Shown here one piece after another: positions 23,769-31,735 of a stretch of 64,000 bases of DNA; position 1 is the first letter of the stretch; each line of letters begins with the position of its first letter. This stretch comes from a virus. The notes under the pieces were generated by a model. The model was not told the origin of the DNA and made no database searches. It saw nothing but the letters and a program-made list of their open reading frames with translations. A program made the translations under genes and the position numbers. The stretch spans positions 1 through 64,000 of the IMG/VR virus record IMGVR_UViG_3300034691_000037. The stretch is one strand, 5' to 3'.

Positions 23769-23794
23769 CTGCAACGTGTATGCGCACGTTGCAG
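23769..23794 (-). terminator. 10-bp perfect hairpin
   Basis: ctgcaacgtg/cacgttgcag around a 6-nt loop, 38 nt past the stop of the membrane gene at 23833. There is no T run; with the adjacent element it makes a 125-nt structured gap. Confidence 0.5.
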
Positions 23795-23832
23795 TATGCA
23801 CCGATATTGATCAGTGCCTTTCTGGTGAGCGG

Positions 23833-24132
23833 TTATCCCGACTCAGGCATTGCAATATGTTTTAGCGGCCGTGATGGATACACTGCCCAATGCAGTGCCC
23901 GTACGGTAGCTTTACCGAGCTTGATTTCCGAAGGTCTATTCCAGGTGTTCAGTAAAATGGAAATCATCCCGTGCAGGCCCCAGAAGCCTACCGTGGAGAT
24001 AACCACTGGTTTCATGCGGAAGTGAATGGCGGGCTGTACAAAGACGCCCGGCAAACTACCCCGAATGATCCATGACCACAGGGTTAATGAACAGACCAAC
24101 AGAGGGATAATCCACCAGAGAAGAATCTCCAT
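23833..24132 (-). CDS. Small membrane protein
   Basis: The 99-residue protein MEILLWWIIPLLVCSLTLW... has a strong first membrane helix (2-23) and a second, weaker one (about 43-63), with a polar C-terminal 35 residues. AAGGAA lies upstream of the ATG. It is followed by the structured gap at 23670-23794. Not recognised. Confidence 0.65.
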   Translation of the reverse strand: MEILLWWIIPLLVCSLTLWSWIIRGSLPGVFVQPAIHFRMKPVVISTVGFWGLHGMISILLNTWNRPSEIKLGKATVRALHWAVYPSRPLKHIAMPESG

Positions 24133-24198
24133 GCAGTTTCCTTACTGTAGGCCAAGTGTGGGTTTTGCATATTAGGGATCTTGCGGGTATATTGTTAC

Positions 24199-24618
24199 TT
24201 ACGTTTCAGGGTTGTAGAGGCGAAGTGTTGCGCAGCCTTTGTAGACTTGCGAACCCACCTTGCTCAGGATGTGTGCGTCATGGCTGTGACCGGGTTCGAT
24301 ACGCCGCCCTTCGATGAATTGAATGGTTACGTCGTTTGTGGTGAACTTCACGCCGTACGCACGCTCCAACTCCACTAGCGCTGCCTTTGTGTCGAACTGA
24401 CCCTTGACTTCAACGATGGGTGAGATGTTCCGAAACAAGGCCGGTAGGCTAACCATCCGGTAAGGTTTGCAAATACTACCATCTTCGGTCTGAAAAATAG
24501 CATCGTAACCTTGTAACCATTCTTCATGATTGGTGACAGGGGTAACACTAGTCTTACTCAGGTCGACGCCGCACAGATCGGCGAGCACTTGGAGCTGTTC
24601 ATCTTTACTGACTAGCAT
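24199..24618 (-). CDS. Hypothetical protein
   Basis: This is a soluble product of 139 residues. GGAGACG lies upstream of the ATG. Mixed alpha/beta with no recognised motif. It ends about 65 nt before the membrane-protein gene. Confidence 0.75.
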   Translation of the reverse strand: MLVSKDEQLQVLADLCGVDLSKTSVTPVTNHEEWLQGYDAIFQTEDGSICKPYRMVSLPALFRNISPIVEVKGQFDTKAALVELERAYGVKFTTNDVTIQFIEGRRIEPGHSHDAHILSKVGSQVYKGCATLRLYNPET

Positions 24619-24620
24619 GT

Positions 24621-24893
24621 TTATCGTCTCCAGACGTATACGTAATGATCGGGGTCGTTATGGACGAAGTGTTTCATGTAGCTGATTTCGTGAGGGAGTA
24701 CTGCAAACGTCTTGCCATCAGTACGACCTTCATGACTTACCGAATAGGCAAACTTTCCATCAAGGCTCGACTCCTTGCGGACAATCAACTTATCCGCAAA
24801 GTTACAAAGTCTTCCGCCCGGACTATCCCCACTTGCAGGCTCGTCAATCTTCCGGACGGCGTACACGACATCATCAGGTTGATATTTTGGCAT
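24621..24893 (-). CDS. Hypothetical protein
   Basis: The 90-residue protein MPKYQPDDVVYAVRKI... is predicted to be a small beta-barrel-like soluble protein, with many V-Y and V-R strands. AAGGAC precedes the ATG. Not recognised. Confidence 0.75.
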   Translation of the reverse strand: MPKYQPDDVVYAVRKIDEPASGDSPGGRLCNFADKLIVRKESSLDGKFAYSVSHEGRTDGKTFAVLPHEISYMKHFVHNDPDHYVYVWRR

Positions 24894-24925
24894 GTGCCGT
24901 CCTTAAGATTTTAATCGCATCGGCT

Positions 24926-25192
24926 TTAGGATCTCCACTTGGCCACAAGTTCGTCCATCAGCATGCAGAATGCCATGCAAATAACCGAACCTACAAAGTA
25001 AATGATCAAACCAACAATAGCAAAAGGCCAAAAGCCCATGACTAGATATTGCTGTGTTTTAGACAGGCTGATCATCCCCTCAGTACGGCGATGCTCTAGC
25101 CATGGTTCTTTCCAGTGCCTGTATATGTCACTTATCAACAAAGCTGCTGAAGAGGGTATCCAAACAATCAGAAACAGATAGAGCCAAAACAT
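24926..25192 (-). CDS. Small two-TM membrane protein, paralog of 14736-14990
   Basis: The 88-residue protein MFWLYLFLIVWIPSSAALL... has two membrane helices (2-22 and about 52-76), a loop HWKEPWLEHRR and YLVMGFWP at the start of helix two. It shares these features with the product of 14736-14990 (WLVMVCWP), so the pair are duplicated genes set 10 kb apart. GGAG precedes the ATG at 25192. Role unknown. Confidence 0.75.
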   Translation of the reverse strand: MFWLYLFLIVWIPSSAALLISDIYRHWKEPWLEHRRTEGMISLSKTQQYLVMGFWPFAIVGLIIYFVGSVICMAFCMLMDELVAKWRS

Positions 25193-25194
25193 AC

Positions 25195-25359
25195 CTACCG
25201 CTCCCATGGTTTCAGACGCCTGCCTGAACGATTGGTTGTGGGCCGTGCATTGATTTTGGCTACGGTTGAATCCCGCTTAGCCTGAATACGCACCAACCAC
25301 GCCTTTATATCGGCAATAAAACGCCGGAAATAAAAACCAACATCTTCTTTAGGTTTCAT
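25195..25359 (-). CDS. Small basic hypothetical protein
   Basis: The 54-residue protein is highly basic, starting MKPKEDVGFYFRRF and ending TNRSGRRLKPWER. CAAGGGGA lies 4 nt upstream of the ATG at 25359. It overlaps the upstream stop by 4 nt. It is probably nucleic-acid or membrane associated, but that is a guess from charge. Confidence 0.68.
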   Translation of the reverse strand: MKPKEDVGFYFRRFIADIKAWLVRIQAKRDSTVAKINARPTTNRSGRRLKPWER

Positions 25360-25931
25360 GCATTCCCCTTGTCTTGGTATGTCAAGGAGAAGCCGAGACG
25401 TACGAGCTGCGCCGACAAATGATCGATGAGGACATCTGGTTCCGTACCCCTCGCCGTAGATAGCGTATAGCACACGGATTCTTTTCGGGACGGATGCTTC
25501 AGGTTCATGATCACACCAATCGACTCGGCACCGATGACGTCATGGAGCTCGCCTGCGATCTCTACAGACCCGAGTGTGTGGATCTTTATACTTGGATCAG
25601 GCTTAACGACAGGGAGGCTCAGATCAAACATGAAACCATCAGGTTTTATAACACTTTCATCAGGATGTCTGACATGCGCCGGATACACCAGCTTGTAGAA
25701 CGGCGTTGGCGTGTTGAGCTGGAACAGGAAGTTATCCACCAAATAATCGGCATACGCAACGTTAGGTGGGATGGTGTGAGCAATCCTGGTATTGCGGTCA
25801 ACCAGCGCATAGTCGAGCTTATCACGCTTCTTTGGTACGTGGATGATCACCCGCATGTGATCAGTCATCCCACGATGATTAACGAAATTGGCCAGGTGGA
25901 CGAGGATAGTCGGGTTAGTGCTGGAAAGCAT
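25356..25931 (-). CDS. Hypothetical protein
   Basis: The 191-residue soluble protein MLSSTNPTILVHLANF... has GAGGAA upstream of its ATG and is rich in beta strands. No known motif. Confidence 0.75.
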   Translation of the reverse strand: MLSSTNPTILVHLANFVNHRGMTDHMRVIIHVPKKRDKLDYALVDRNTRIAHTIPPNVAYADYLVDNFLFQLNTPTPFYKLVYPAHVRHPDESVIKPDGFMFDLSLPVVKPDPSIKIHTLGSVEIAGELHDVIGAESIGVIMNLKHPSRKESVCYTLSTARGTEPDVLIDHLSAQLVRLGFSLTYQDKGNA

Positions 25932-25942
25932 GTTTAGGTTCC

Positions 25943-26503
25943 TCAGTGGGTAAGTGCGGAGAGGAAATTCGAACTCGATTTCCAGCGCAGGTAAGTGACC
26001 TCACGTTCACGAGCACGTTCTTTAACGCGGCTCTTCGTTTTGCGCTCTGCCTTGCCGTCATCGTAATACGCCCACTCTTCAGACTCAGGAGTGGTATAAC
26101 GATAGTCCATTAACTTCGGCAAACCGTTGTCTGCGGTAATCGACAAAGTTCGACTACCGGTGAAGGTGGACGTCGAACTTGGCTTGAAGAGAAGGTAGCC
26201 AGATCCGTTAATCGTAGCTGATGAAATATCCACTTCGGACAAAGGGATGTTCGCCATGGCCGTTTGGTTAACCAGATCGAGTAACCGCTTTGGTTCAATT
26301 TCGTTAAAGCCAAGCGCTGGTTGTCGAGGGATGGAATAATTCGACAATACCTCGAACAGATGTCCAATCAGTGAAAGGTTCCCACGTCCCAACTTCTTGA
26401 TCAGCAGAGGTTCGATGGATCGCAAGTTGCCATCAAGGAGCCCCTTGACCAGATAACCGGTATGGATGCCGACTTGGCTAAGGTAGATCTTTTTCTTACG
26501 CAT
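25943..26503 (-). CDS. Hypothetical protein
   Basis: The 186-residue protein starts MRKKKIYLSQVGIHTG and has a basic helix near its C-terminus (KAERKTKSRVKERAREREVTY). GAAGGA precedes the ATG. No recognised domain. Confidence 0.75.
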   Translation of the reverse strand: MRKKKIYLSQVGIHTGYLVKGLLDGNLRSIEPLLIKKLGRGNLSLIGHLFEVLSNYSIPRQPALGFNEIEPKRLLDLVNQTAMANIPLSEVDISSATINGSGYLLFKPSSTSTFTGSRTLSITADNGLPKLMDYRYTTPESEEWAYYDDGKAERKTKSRVKERAREREVTYLRWKSSSNFLSALTH

Positions 26504-26505
26504 GA

Positions 26506-27228
26506 TTAGATTCCTTCGATACCAAAGACTTTGGCGATGTTGAGATAGGGAAGCGATGGGCCATTTTCCATAGCCGGGTATCGTTCAAGAATACGCCAGC
26601 CTTGCTCCGCCGTGATTCTCTGAGCATGTCGCCAACCTCGCGTCCCATAATCGCCGATTATGAGATACCCTGCTTTAGCGTATACATCTGTAACGTATCC
26701 AACACACCAAGGATCGCCAGGGTTAGCATCGCTATGACGACTAGCGAATACGTATTCGCCCGGCTTTATATCGTCAGTAACTGCCGGAATTGCGATAAGT
26801 TGGTGAGCGTAATCTTCACCCGCCATGATTTGTTTCAACAGGAGTGTAAACGGTCTGAAGTGAGGTGTTGGAACTTGGAACAATCGTCTCCAATCCCACA
26901 CACTGCATTTGTCAGGCTCCATTAGTTTGGGTACTGCATCATCGGCAACAGTAGCCTTGACCCATAGCGTGATCCACTGAGTACCGTCAACAATGTCATC
27001 GGTACATGCGAATGGATGGGACACCGACAATAGCTCAAGGCCGGTCTCTTCGAGTACTTCTCGCCGAGCACAGGCTTCTACGCTCTCACCATATTCCAAC
27101 CCACCGCCTGGCGGGCACCATGTATTTGCACCATGACTGCCTTGCCGGATACCTGCTAAGATAGTGTCGTCATCGCACGATTCACGACGGATGAGAATAG
27201 CGACACCTACTTTAATCTGCCCTGTCAT
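26506..27228 (-). CDS. Nudix hydrolase with C-terminal extension
   Basis: The 240-residue protein carries a full Nudix box at residues 42-64 (GGLEYGESVEACARREVLEETG). The surrounding residues (VGVAILIRRE, GIRQGSHGANTWCPPGG, EPDKCSVWDW) resemble the NUDT15/MTH2 and CTP-pyrophosphohydrolase group, which cleave nucleoside triphosphates to monophosphates. Residues about 135-240 form an extra domain with FASRHSD and GYLIIGDYGTRGW, not recognised. AGAGG precedes the ATG. It may cleanse or shift nucleotide pools. Confidence 0.85.
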   Translation of the reverse strand: MTGQIKVGVAILIRRESCDDDTILAGIRQGSHGANTWCPPGGGLEYGESVEACARREVLEETGLELLSVSHPFACTDDIVDGTQWITLWVKATVADDAVPKLMEPDKCSVWDWRRLFQVPTPHFRPFTLLLKQIMAGEDYAHQLIAIPAVTDDIKPGEYVFASRHSDANPGDPWCVGYVTDVYAKAGYLIIGDYGTRGWRHAQRITAEQGWRILERYPAMENGPSLPYLNIAKVFGIEGI

Positions 27229-27534
27229 CTAAACCTCTTCTTTACCAATCGGTGGTTTCCAGCCGCACTGGGCCTGGACTAATTCCCATACGCCAGAACC
27301 CTGGTTATACTTAACGCGTGGTTTTGTAGCTTTTAGCTCTTCATTCAAACGCGCGATCTCGAAGTTGAGATGGTCGATCTCTTGTTCAAGGTTATGGATA
27401 GCCAGATCCACGATTGGTTTTACCCGACTGTAATACTGGTTTCCCGTTAAGTCTTCATGGGAGGGACCACCGCAAAAGCGATCCATGGCGGACAACTCGT
27501 AAAGGGTTGATGGCCAGTTGATTTTAGTTCTCAT
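27229..27534 (-). CDS. Hypothetical coiled-coil protein
   Basis: The 101-residue protein has a coiled coil over about residues 45-70 (IHNLEQEIDHLNFEIARLNEELK) and a C-terminal Trp-containing tail. Its start overlaps the upstream stop as ATGA. Not recognised. Confidence 0.72.
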   Translation of the reverse strand: MRTKINWPSTLYELSAMDRFCGGPSHEDLTGNQYYSRVKPIVDLAIHNLEQEIDHLNFEIARLNEELKATKPRVKYNQGSGVWELVQAQCGWKPPIGKEEV

Positions 27535-27932
27535 TCGAGTACCATTAATAGAAGAACTTGGGGTGTAGAGATAAACAGAGATGTGGGCGACGAGGATGGT
27601 CTGATAAACAGTGGCTTTACTCCAGCCACATCTTCAACCATCTTCATCAGTTCCGAAAGCGCTCTCAGCGAATAACCGGCCGGTAACATTTCGGACATTT
27701 CATGAATGGCCTCATCGTAAGACAAGTAAGTGTCAGGGAACGCGGATGCTGCGTCTTCCTTAAGGAAATGATCCGGTACTTGTACAGGGACCATAAGGTT
27801 GATGGAAGTACCCGCATCCTCTTTCTTTTCTTTAATAAGGACATGTTGAGCTTCGCTGGTAGTGTTAAGGTCGTCCAGCTGTTTGCGAAAGCGCTCAATC
27901 AGGGCAATCTCGTTAGCATTGAAGTTGTTCAT
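27531..27932 (-). CDS. Hypothetical protein
   Basis: The 133-residue protein starts MNNFNANEIALIERF; AGG lies upstream of the ATG at 27932. It follows the terminator at 27963-27993. No recognised domain. Confidence 0.72.
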   Translation of the reverse strand: MNNFNANEIALIERFRKQLDDLNTTSEAQHVLIKEKKEDAGTSINLMVPVQVPDHFLKEDAASAFPDTYLSYDEAIHEMSEMLPAGYSLRALSELMKMVEDVAGVKPLFIRPSSSPTSLFISTPQVLLLMVLE

Positions 27933-27962
27933 AAATAAACCTAGTTGTGTAAAAAAAGAAAG

Positions 27963-27993
27963 CATATAGCCGGGGCACTGCCCCGGCTATATG
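27963..27993 (-). terminator. Intrinsic terminator with CATA/TATG ends
   Basis: A 13-bp perfect stem catatagccgggg/ccccggctatatg; the minus strand then reads CTTTCTTTTTTTA. It follows the binding-protein gene. Confidence 0.8.
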
Positions 27994-28001
27994 TCGCACA
28001 G

Positions 28002-28898
28002 TTACTTCACCGCTGCTGCTTGACGCACGTTACGCACGATGGCCTTGTCGACGACGGTCTGAAGAAGCTCAGCGTCGTTTTCGTCCATGCCTTCGAAGAA
28101 CGCATTGTTGTACACGAACTGAGCACGCAGGCAATAGGTGTCCGGCCTCAGTGTGGTGGAGGTTTCGATACCGTTGGTCGAAAGAACTTCACAGGTCACG
28201 TACAGCGGATTGGAATTCGAGTCCTTGACTTTCTTGAAAGCACTGACATCGATCTCGCCGATGCGCAGGTCTTCTTTGAACTCACCGGTAATTTCACCAG
28301 AGATCTTGCCTTGACGGCCGACGTAGATCAAACCAGCGATAGGGATGTCAATACCGCCTTTACGGATCTTGCCTTCAGCAGCAGCCTTGGCGGCCCAGCG
28401 CCAGTTCTTGAACCCGACGATGTTCAGATCTTTGTAGTCTTTGTCGATATTGCCGAAGTTACGCAGGGTGACTTCAGCGCCGGAGCCGTCAACAATGGCA
28501 ACGCCCATGTTCTTGTAGTCGCTATCAGACAGGTCGGCAAAGTCTTTGACCTTGCTATTCTTGCCATGAATCCAGTAGATCGCTTCCTGGTGGGCATCGG
28601 TAGTGGAGATGTCGGTCGGCATCGGACGCGAGGTTACCGCATCGTTTTGCAGGATCGCGATATCACATTCGCCGGACTTCAGGCGGGTAGCGGAATCGAC
28701 GGAACCTTTGGTGTTGACGAACTTGACAACTACCAGACTTTTGGAGTTGGACTGGATCTCGGTACCAACAACCTGGCCGATCTGGCTGTAATAGCCTTCA
28801 GCAGCGCCGGTGCAGAACTTCAGCTCTTTGGGTTCAGAGGCAAGTGCCCCGAACGAGATGGCCATCAAGGCCAGGACAGCGTAGAACATTTTCTTCAT
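28002..28898 (-). CDS. TAXI-family periplasmic solute-binding protein
   Basis: The 298-residue protein has a clear signal peptide (residues 1-20, cleavage after FGALA). The mature part begins KELKFCTGAAEGYYSQIG and continues with VNTKGSVDSATRLKSGECDIAILQND. That pattern of glycine-rich start, variable strand, then ...G..D.A..Q.D matches TAXI/NMT1-type TRAP substrate receptors, whose ligands include carboxylates and amino acids. TRAP membrane subunits are not encoded beside it. AGGA precedes the ATG and a strong terminator follows. In a phage this is unusual; it may act on host uptake, sequester a signal, or be a virion or envelope protein. Confidence 0.8.
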   Translation of the reverse strand: MKKMFYAVLALMAISFGALASEPKELKFCTGAAEGYYSQIGQVVGTEIQSNSKSLVVVKFVNTKGSVDSATRLKSGECDIAILQNDAVTSRPMPTDISTTDAHQEAIYWIHGKNSKVKDFADLSDSDYKNMGVAIVDGSGAEVTLRNFGNIDKDYKDLNIVGFKNWRWAAKAAAEGKIRKGGIDIPIAGLIYVGRQGKISGEITGEFKEDLRIGEIDVSAFKKVKDSNSNPLYVTCEVLSTNGIETSTTLRPDTYCLRAQFVYNNAFFEGMDENDAELLQTVVDKAIVRNVRQAAAVK

Positions 28899-28926
28899 CG
28901 TCTTACTTCCTAGTGGGTATTGCGGG

Positions 28927-29163
28927 TTATTGTTTAATGGTTACAGGTACGCCAAGCATTACAAGACCTTCCAGCAATGACTGCGGTTGTTGGTCTTTTG
29001 GCAATGCCCGCACTTCGGCAATACGATTTTCCAACTCAACTGCTGCGACGTTGTAGGCAGAGTAGTTGGGAACCGGTTCAGGTTTAAGCCAAGCAACGCC
29101 GGCCGCTTGAGCCCGCATTCGTTTATAGAGCGCCATTGCGTCAAGCTGAAAACTACTGGACAT
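28927..29163 (-). CDS. Hypothetical protein
   Basis: This gene encodes a 78-residue helical protein with GGGGGTT upstream of the ATG. No known motif. It is the first gene upstream of the solute-binding protein and probably shares its transcript. Confidence 0.72.
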   Translation of the reverse strand: MSSSFQLDAMALYKRMRAQAAGVAWLKPEPVPNYSAYNVAAVELENRIAEVRALPKDQQPQSLLEGLVMLGVPVTIKQ

Positions 29164-29171
29164 CTAACCCC

Positions 29172-29498
29172 CTATTGGGCACCAGGGGTTTTACACATGG
29201 TGATGATAAGCTGTTCGATCAACTCATCCGCCTTATGTAAATCCTCTGTAAATATTGTTTCAACAAAGCCATCGCTATCAAGGGTACCGGCAACCGCCTT
29301 CGCGCCAATCAGTGCAGCGTACAGACTAAACTCCCAAGAGGAATTGCCGAATGGTCGCTTGCTGTCAAAGTTTGACTTAGCTTGCCACAGAGTAAACAAC
29401 AAGCTTTGAAGGTAATTGCGGATAGACGATTTAGGACCACCCTTTTCAAACTGCCATTCGAGATCAAGCAGTTCATCATGAGTTATCTCGGTTGCCAT
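29172..29498 (-). CDS. Small phage protein, FDSKxPxGNSxW family (copy 1)
   Basis: The 108-residue protein shares with the upstream gene product the segments DLEWQF, IRNYLQSLLFTLW, FDSKRPFGNSSWEF and YAALIGAKAVAG. Proteins with an FD(S/G)KRPFGNSGW motif occur widely in phages; their function is not known to me. The 15-nt overlap with the upstream copy supports tandem duplication. Confidence 0.78.
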   Translation of the reverse strand: MATEITHDELLDLEWQFEKGGPKSSIRNYLQSLLFTLWQAKSNFDSKRPFGNSSWEFSLYAALIGAKAVAGTLDSDGFVETIFTEDLHKADELIEQLIITMCKTPGAQ

Positions 29499-29875
29499 GA
29501 TTCCGCCAAGGTTTTAGCACAGTCGGGAGTCGAGCACATGGCTGTGATCAGACCCATTGTGATATCGGAAGCCTTCTTGACATTACCGTCACCACGTTCC
29601 CAGCCGAACATGGTTTCGTCAATATCACCTTCAATGGCTTTAGCGGCTACGAGAGCTTCGTAGAAGTCAAGCTGCCAACCACTATTACCCCACGGCCATT
29701 TAGAATCAAAACTCTCACCCCTTTCCCAAAGGGTCAGCAACAGATGCTTAAGGAAGTCACGGATACGGACTTTACCTACATCACGGAAATCCCACTCGAA
29801 ATCGAGCAACTCCGGATTCTCGCAAACAAGCGGTGCTGGTACGAACCGCACGCCATTGATCAGAACTTCAGTCAT
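29483..29875 (-). CDS. Small phage protein, FDSKxPxGNSxW family (copy 2)
   Basis: This 130-residue relative of the next gene product carries DFEWDF, IRDFLKHLLLTLW, FDSKWPWGNSGWQ and YEALVAAKAIEG. It has an N-terminal extension of about 22 residues not present in the other copy. It overlaps the upstream gene by 8 nt. Confidence 0.78.
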   Translation of the reverse strand: MTEVLINGVRFVPAPLVCENPELLDFEWDFRDVGKVRIRDFLKHLLLTLWERGESFDSKWPWGNSGWQLDFYEALVAAKAIEGDIDETMFGWERGDGNVKKASDITMGLITAMCSTPDCAKTLAESWQPR

Positions 29876-30452
29876 TGTCTTTCACCCGTGACTGGTGAAC
29901 GATGTCGTCCTGGATAACATCGTAGTAAATCTGTATATCCAGGAGGTACTTACGATCCTGAGTATAAGCCTGGACCGCGTAGTGGTTCTGTTCAGGCTCA
30001 CCGTCGAGACAGGTCACGAGATGATAAGCCTTGAATGCGTTTACTGCACCACGCACCAGAGCCGCAGCTGCACCAGTATCGTTCTGGTTGATGTCCTCAA
30101 TCATGAAGAGGAACTCATCCATCGTACCAGCATCTACAAATTCCTGATGGAGCTGAGGAACGTCACGACGGGTAGCCTGGACTGAAAGGAACGGTTCAGG
30201 TTCTCCACGGACCTGACTGTTCCAGAGCACCGCGACGGAGTCATCCGTCTTGACGCAAGTGGCGACATAGTCAGGATGCTGCAGTCGGTAGTCTGCTTTT
30301 GCAAACTCTTCTTGAAGCGATATCACCAGCGACCAAATGGGAAACTCGGCATGCATGCCGGCCAGGTCGTTGAGTACGTGCATCTGGCTGAGTTGGAACT
30401 TAGTAGCCAAGTCCAGCAGTCGTTTTTCTTCAAACTTATTAACGGTGCTCAT
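29868..30452 (-). CDS. Hypothetical protein
   Basis: The 194-residue soluble protein starts with an overlap TAATG with the upstream stop and GGCGGA before it. The C-terminal half is rich in Tyr and Asp (KYLLDIQIYYDVIQDD). Not recognised. Confidence 0.74.
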   Translation of the reverse strand: MSTVNKFEEKRLLDLATKFQLSQMHVLNDLAGMHAEFPIWSLVISLQEEFAKADYRLQHPDYVATCVKTDDSVAVLWNSQVRGEPEPFLSVQATRRDVPQLHQEFVDAGTMDEFLFMIEDINQNDTGAAAALVRGAVNAFKAYHLVTCLDGEPEQNHYAVQAYTQDRKYLLDIQIYYDVIQDDIVHQSRVKDND

Positions 30453-31204
30453 TAATCGTCCGCCACTTTAGGACCCTGAGTAACGCTGACAACGCCACTG
30501 GCGATCAGCGCGCTCAAAGGCACAGGTTGCTTGTAGTTCATGGTTTCGTTCTGACGGGCTTCTGCTTCACGGTACTTAGGTACCCAATGCGGGAAGTCCA
30601 GACCGGTCAGCATTTCAAGGTCAGCGTGGATATAGCCCACTACAAACCACTCGTAGCCTTCATCGAGCTCAGCTACCAGGGTAATGTATGGTTTACCTGT
30701 CTTCGGATCGGTCTCAAACCCGCTGGCCGCAAACTGGTGAAACCCAGGACGGTCGGAGAAACGGTGAACAAAGCTGAAATCAAGCAAATCGTCTTTCGAC
30801 GTAGCGATGACGTTTTGGCAATCAGCATCAACGTAAGCCGGAAGGTGCTGAACCAGACGGAACGTCTTACCTTCTTGCCGGGCCTTTTCTTCGGCCATTT
30901 GTTCAGGGTTGGCAATGACCAGGACTTTACCTTGCTCCGGCAATGAAATAGTCGTACCGTCGAGAAGCATACGTGCATGCATCAGCTTGGTCACTATTTT
31001 GACCATGCTTTCCATGACCGCAGTGTGGACATCATTATGTTGAATATGAGCGGTGTGCCATTGATGCACAGCGCCGATGGAGATGGTGGTCGCTAAGATT
31101 GCGACCGTATGCCGCTCATTATCCCGGCCGTTGAACTTGTGTTCGACCGAGGTGATCCAAGCCAGCAGATCTTCCCACTTATAAATGCAGATTTTTTCGA
31201 GCAT
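30452..31204 (-). CDS. Hypothetical protein
   Basis: The 250-residue protein begins MLEKICIYKWEDLLAW; AAGGGG precedes the ATG. No signal peptide and no known motif. It contains several His residues near the N-terminal third (HQWHTAHIQHNDVH), which could bind metal. Confidence 0.75.
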   Translation of the reverse strand: MLEKICIYKWEDLLAWITSVEHKFNGRDNERHTVAILATTISIGAVHQWHTAHIQHNDVHTAVMESMVKIVTKLMHARMLLDGTTISLPEQGKVLVIANPEQMAEEKARQEGKTFRLVQHLPAYVDADCQNVIATSKDDLLDFSFVHRFSDRPGFHQFAASGFETDPKTGKPYITLVAELDEGYEWFVVGYIHADLEMLTGLDFPHWVPKYREAEARQNETMNYKQPVPLSALIASGVVSVTQGPKVADD

Positions 31205-31215
31205 GGTTAAACCCC

Positions 31216-31722
31216 TTACGATGTCAGGATGTATTTCATATTGTCTTCTGTGAGCATCTTTTGGATCTCAAGAAGTTTTGTCGGGACTGAAAACTTATCG
31301 CCTAGTTGATCGCGGATTACTGTCAGGGCAATGGCATCTTCAATCCGAATAGCCTTAACCTCTGTAGCCGCACAGGTCTTTGCAACAACATGAGTGTCTC
31401 GCTGCGTCAGAAGGGTTACGTGCTCTGCCAGATAAGGGCCAAGCTGAGCCCAGTTCCGCGTAGGTTCCCAGCGACCGTTGATCCTTGAGTCAGGACCCTC
31501 ATGCCATAGCTTCCATTCAAGATCTACGATCACGGCCGGTTTCTCCATGCAGTGGAGCAACTTAGCATTGTTACCAGGATAAGTGCCATCGTGCATGTTG
31601 AAGATAGGCGTGTCCTTAGTGGCAGCAGCAAGCGCCCAATCGAGTACCACGCCGGTCAGTAGCGGATCGTTGTAACGAAGAACCGTCAGATCAAGATCTG
31701 GATCATCTTCAGAGTACTTCAT
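31216..31722 (-). CDS. DUF2591-like phage protein
   Basis: The 168-residue protein starts MKYSEDDPDLDL; AAGGGG lies upstream of the ATG at 31722. Segments LTGVVLDWALA near residue 21, PTRNWAQLGPYLAEH near 90, and a C-terminal AIALTVIRDQLGDKFSVP match the outline of small phage proteins annotated DUF2591 (L.G..LDWAVA, WAQGGP, then a helix ending in LGD.V.VP). Function unknown. Confidence 0.68.
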   Translation of the reverse strand: MKYSEDDPDLDLTVLRYNDPLLTGVVLDWALAAATKDTPIFNMHDGTYPGNNAKLLHCMEKPAVIVDLEWKLWHEGPDSRINGRWEPTRNWAQLGPYLAEHVTLLTQRDTHVVAKTCAATEVKAIRIEDAIALTVIRDQLGDKFSVPTKLLEIQKMLTEDNMKYILTS

Positions 31723-31735
31723 GCATTGCCCCTTA

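Noticed and set aside
27945-28913. A 322-codon plus-strand frame
   Set aside because: It is the antisense of the solute-binding protein, which has a signal peptide, good ribosome site and terminator; the antisense frame has none.
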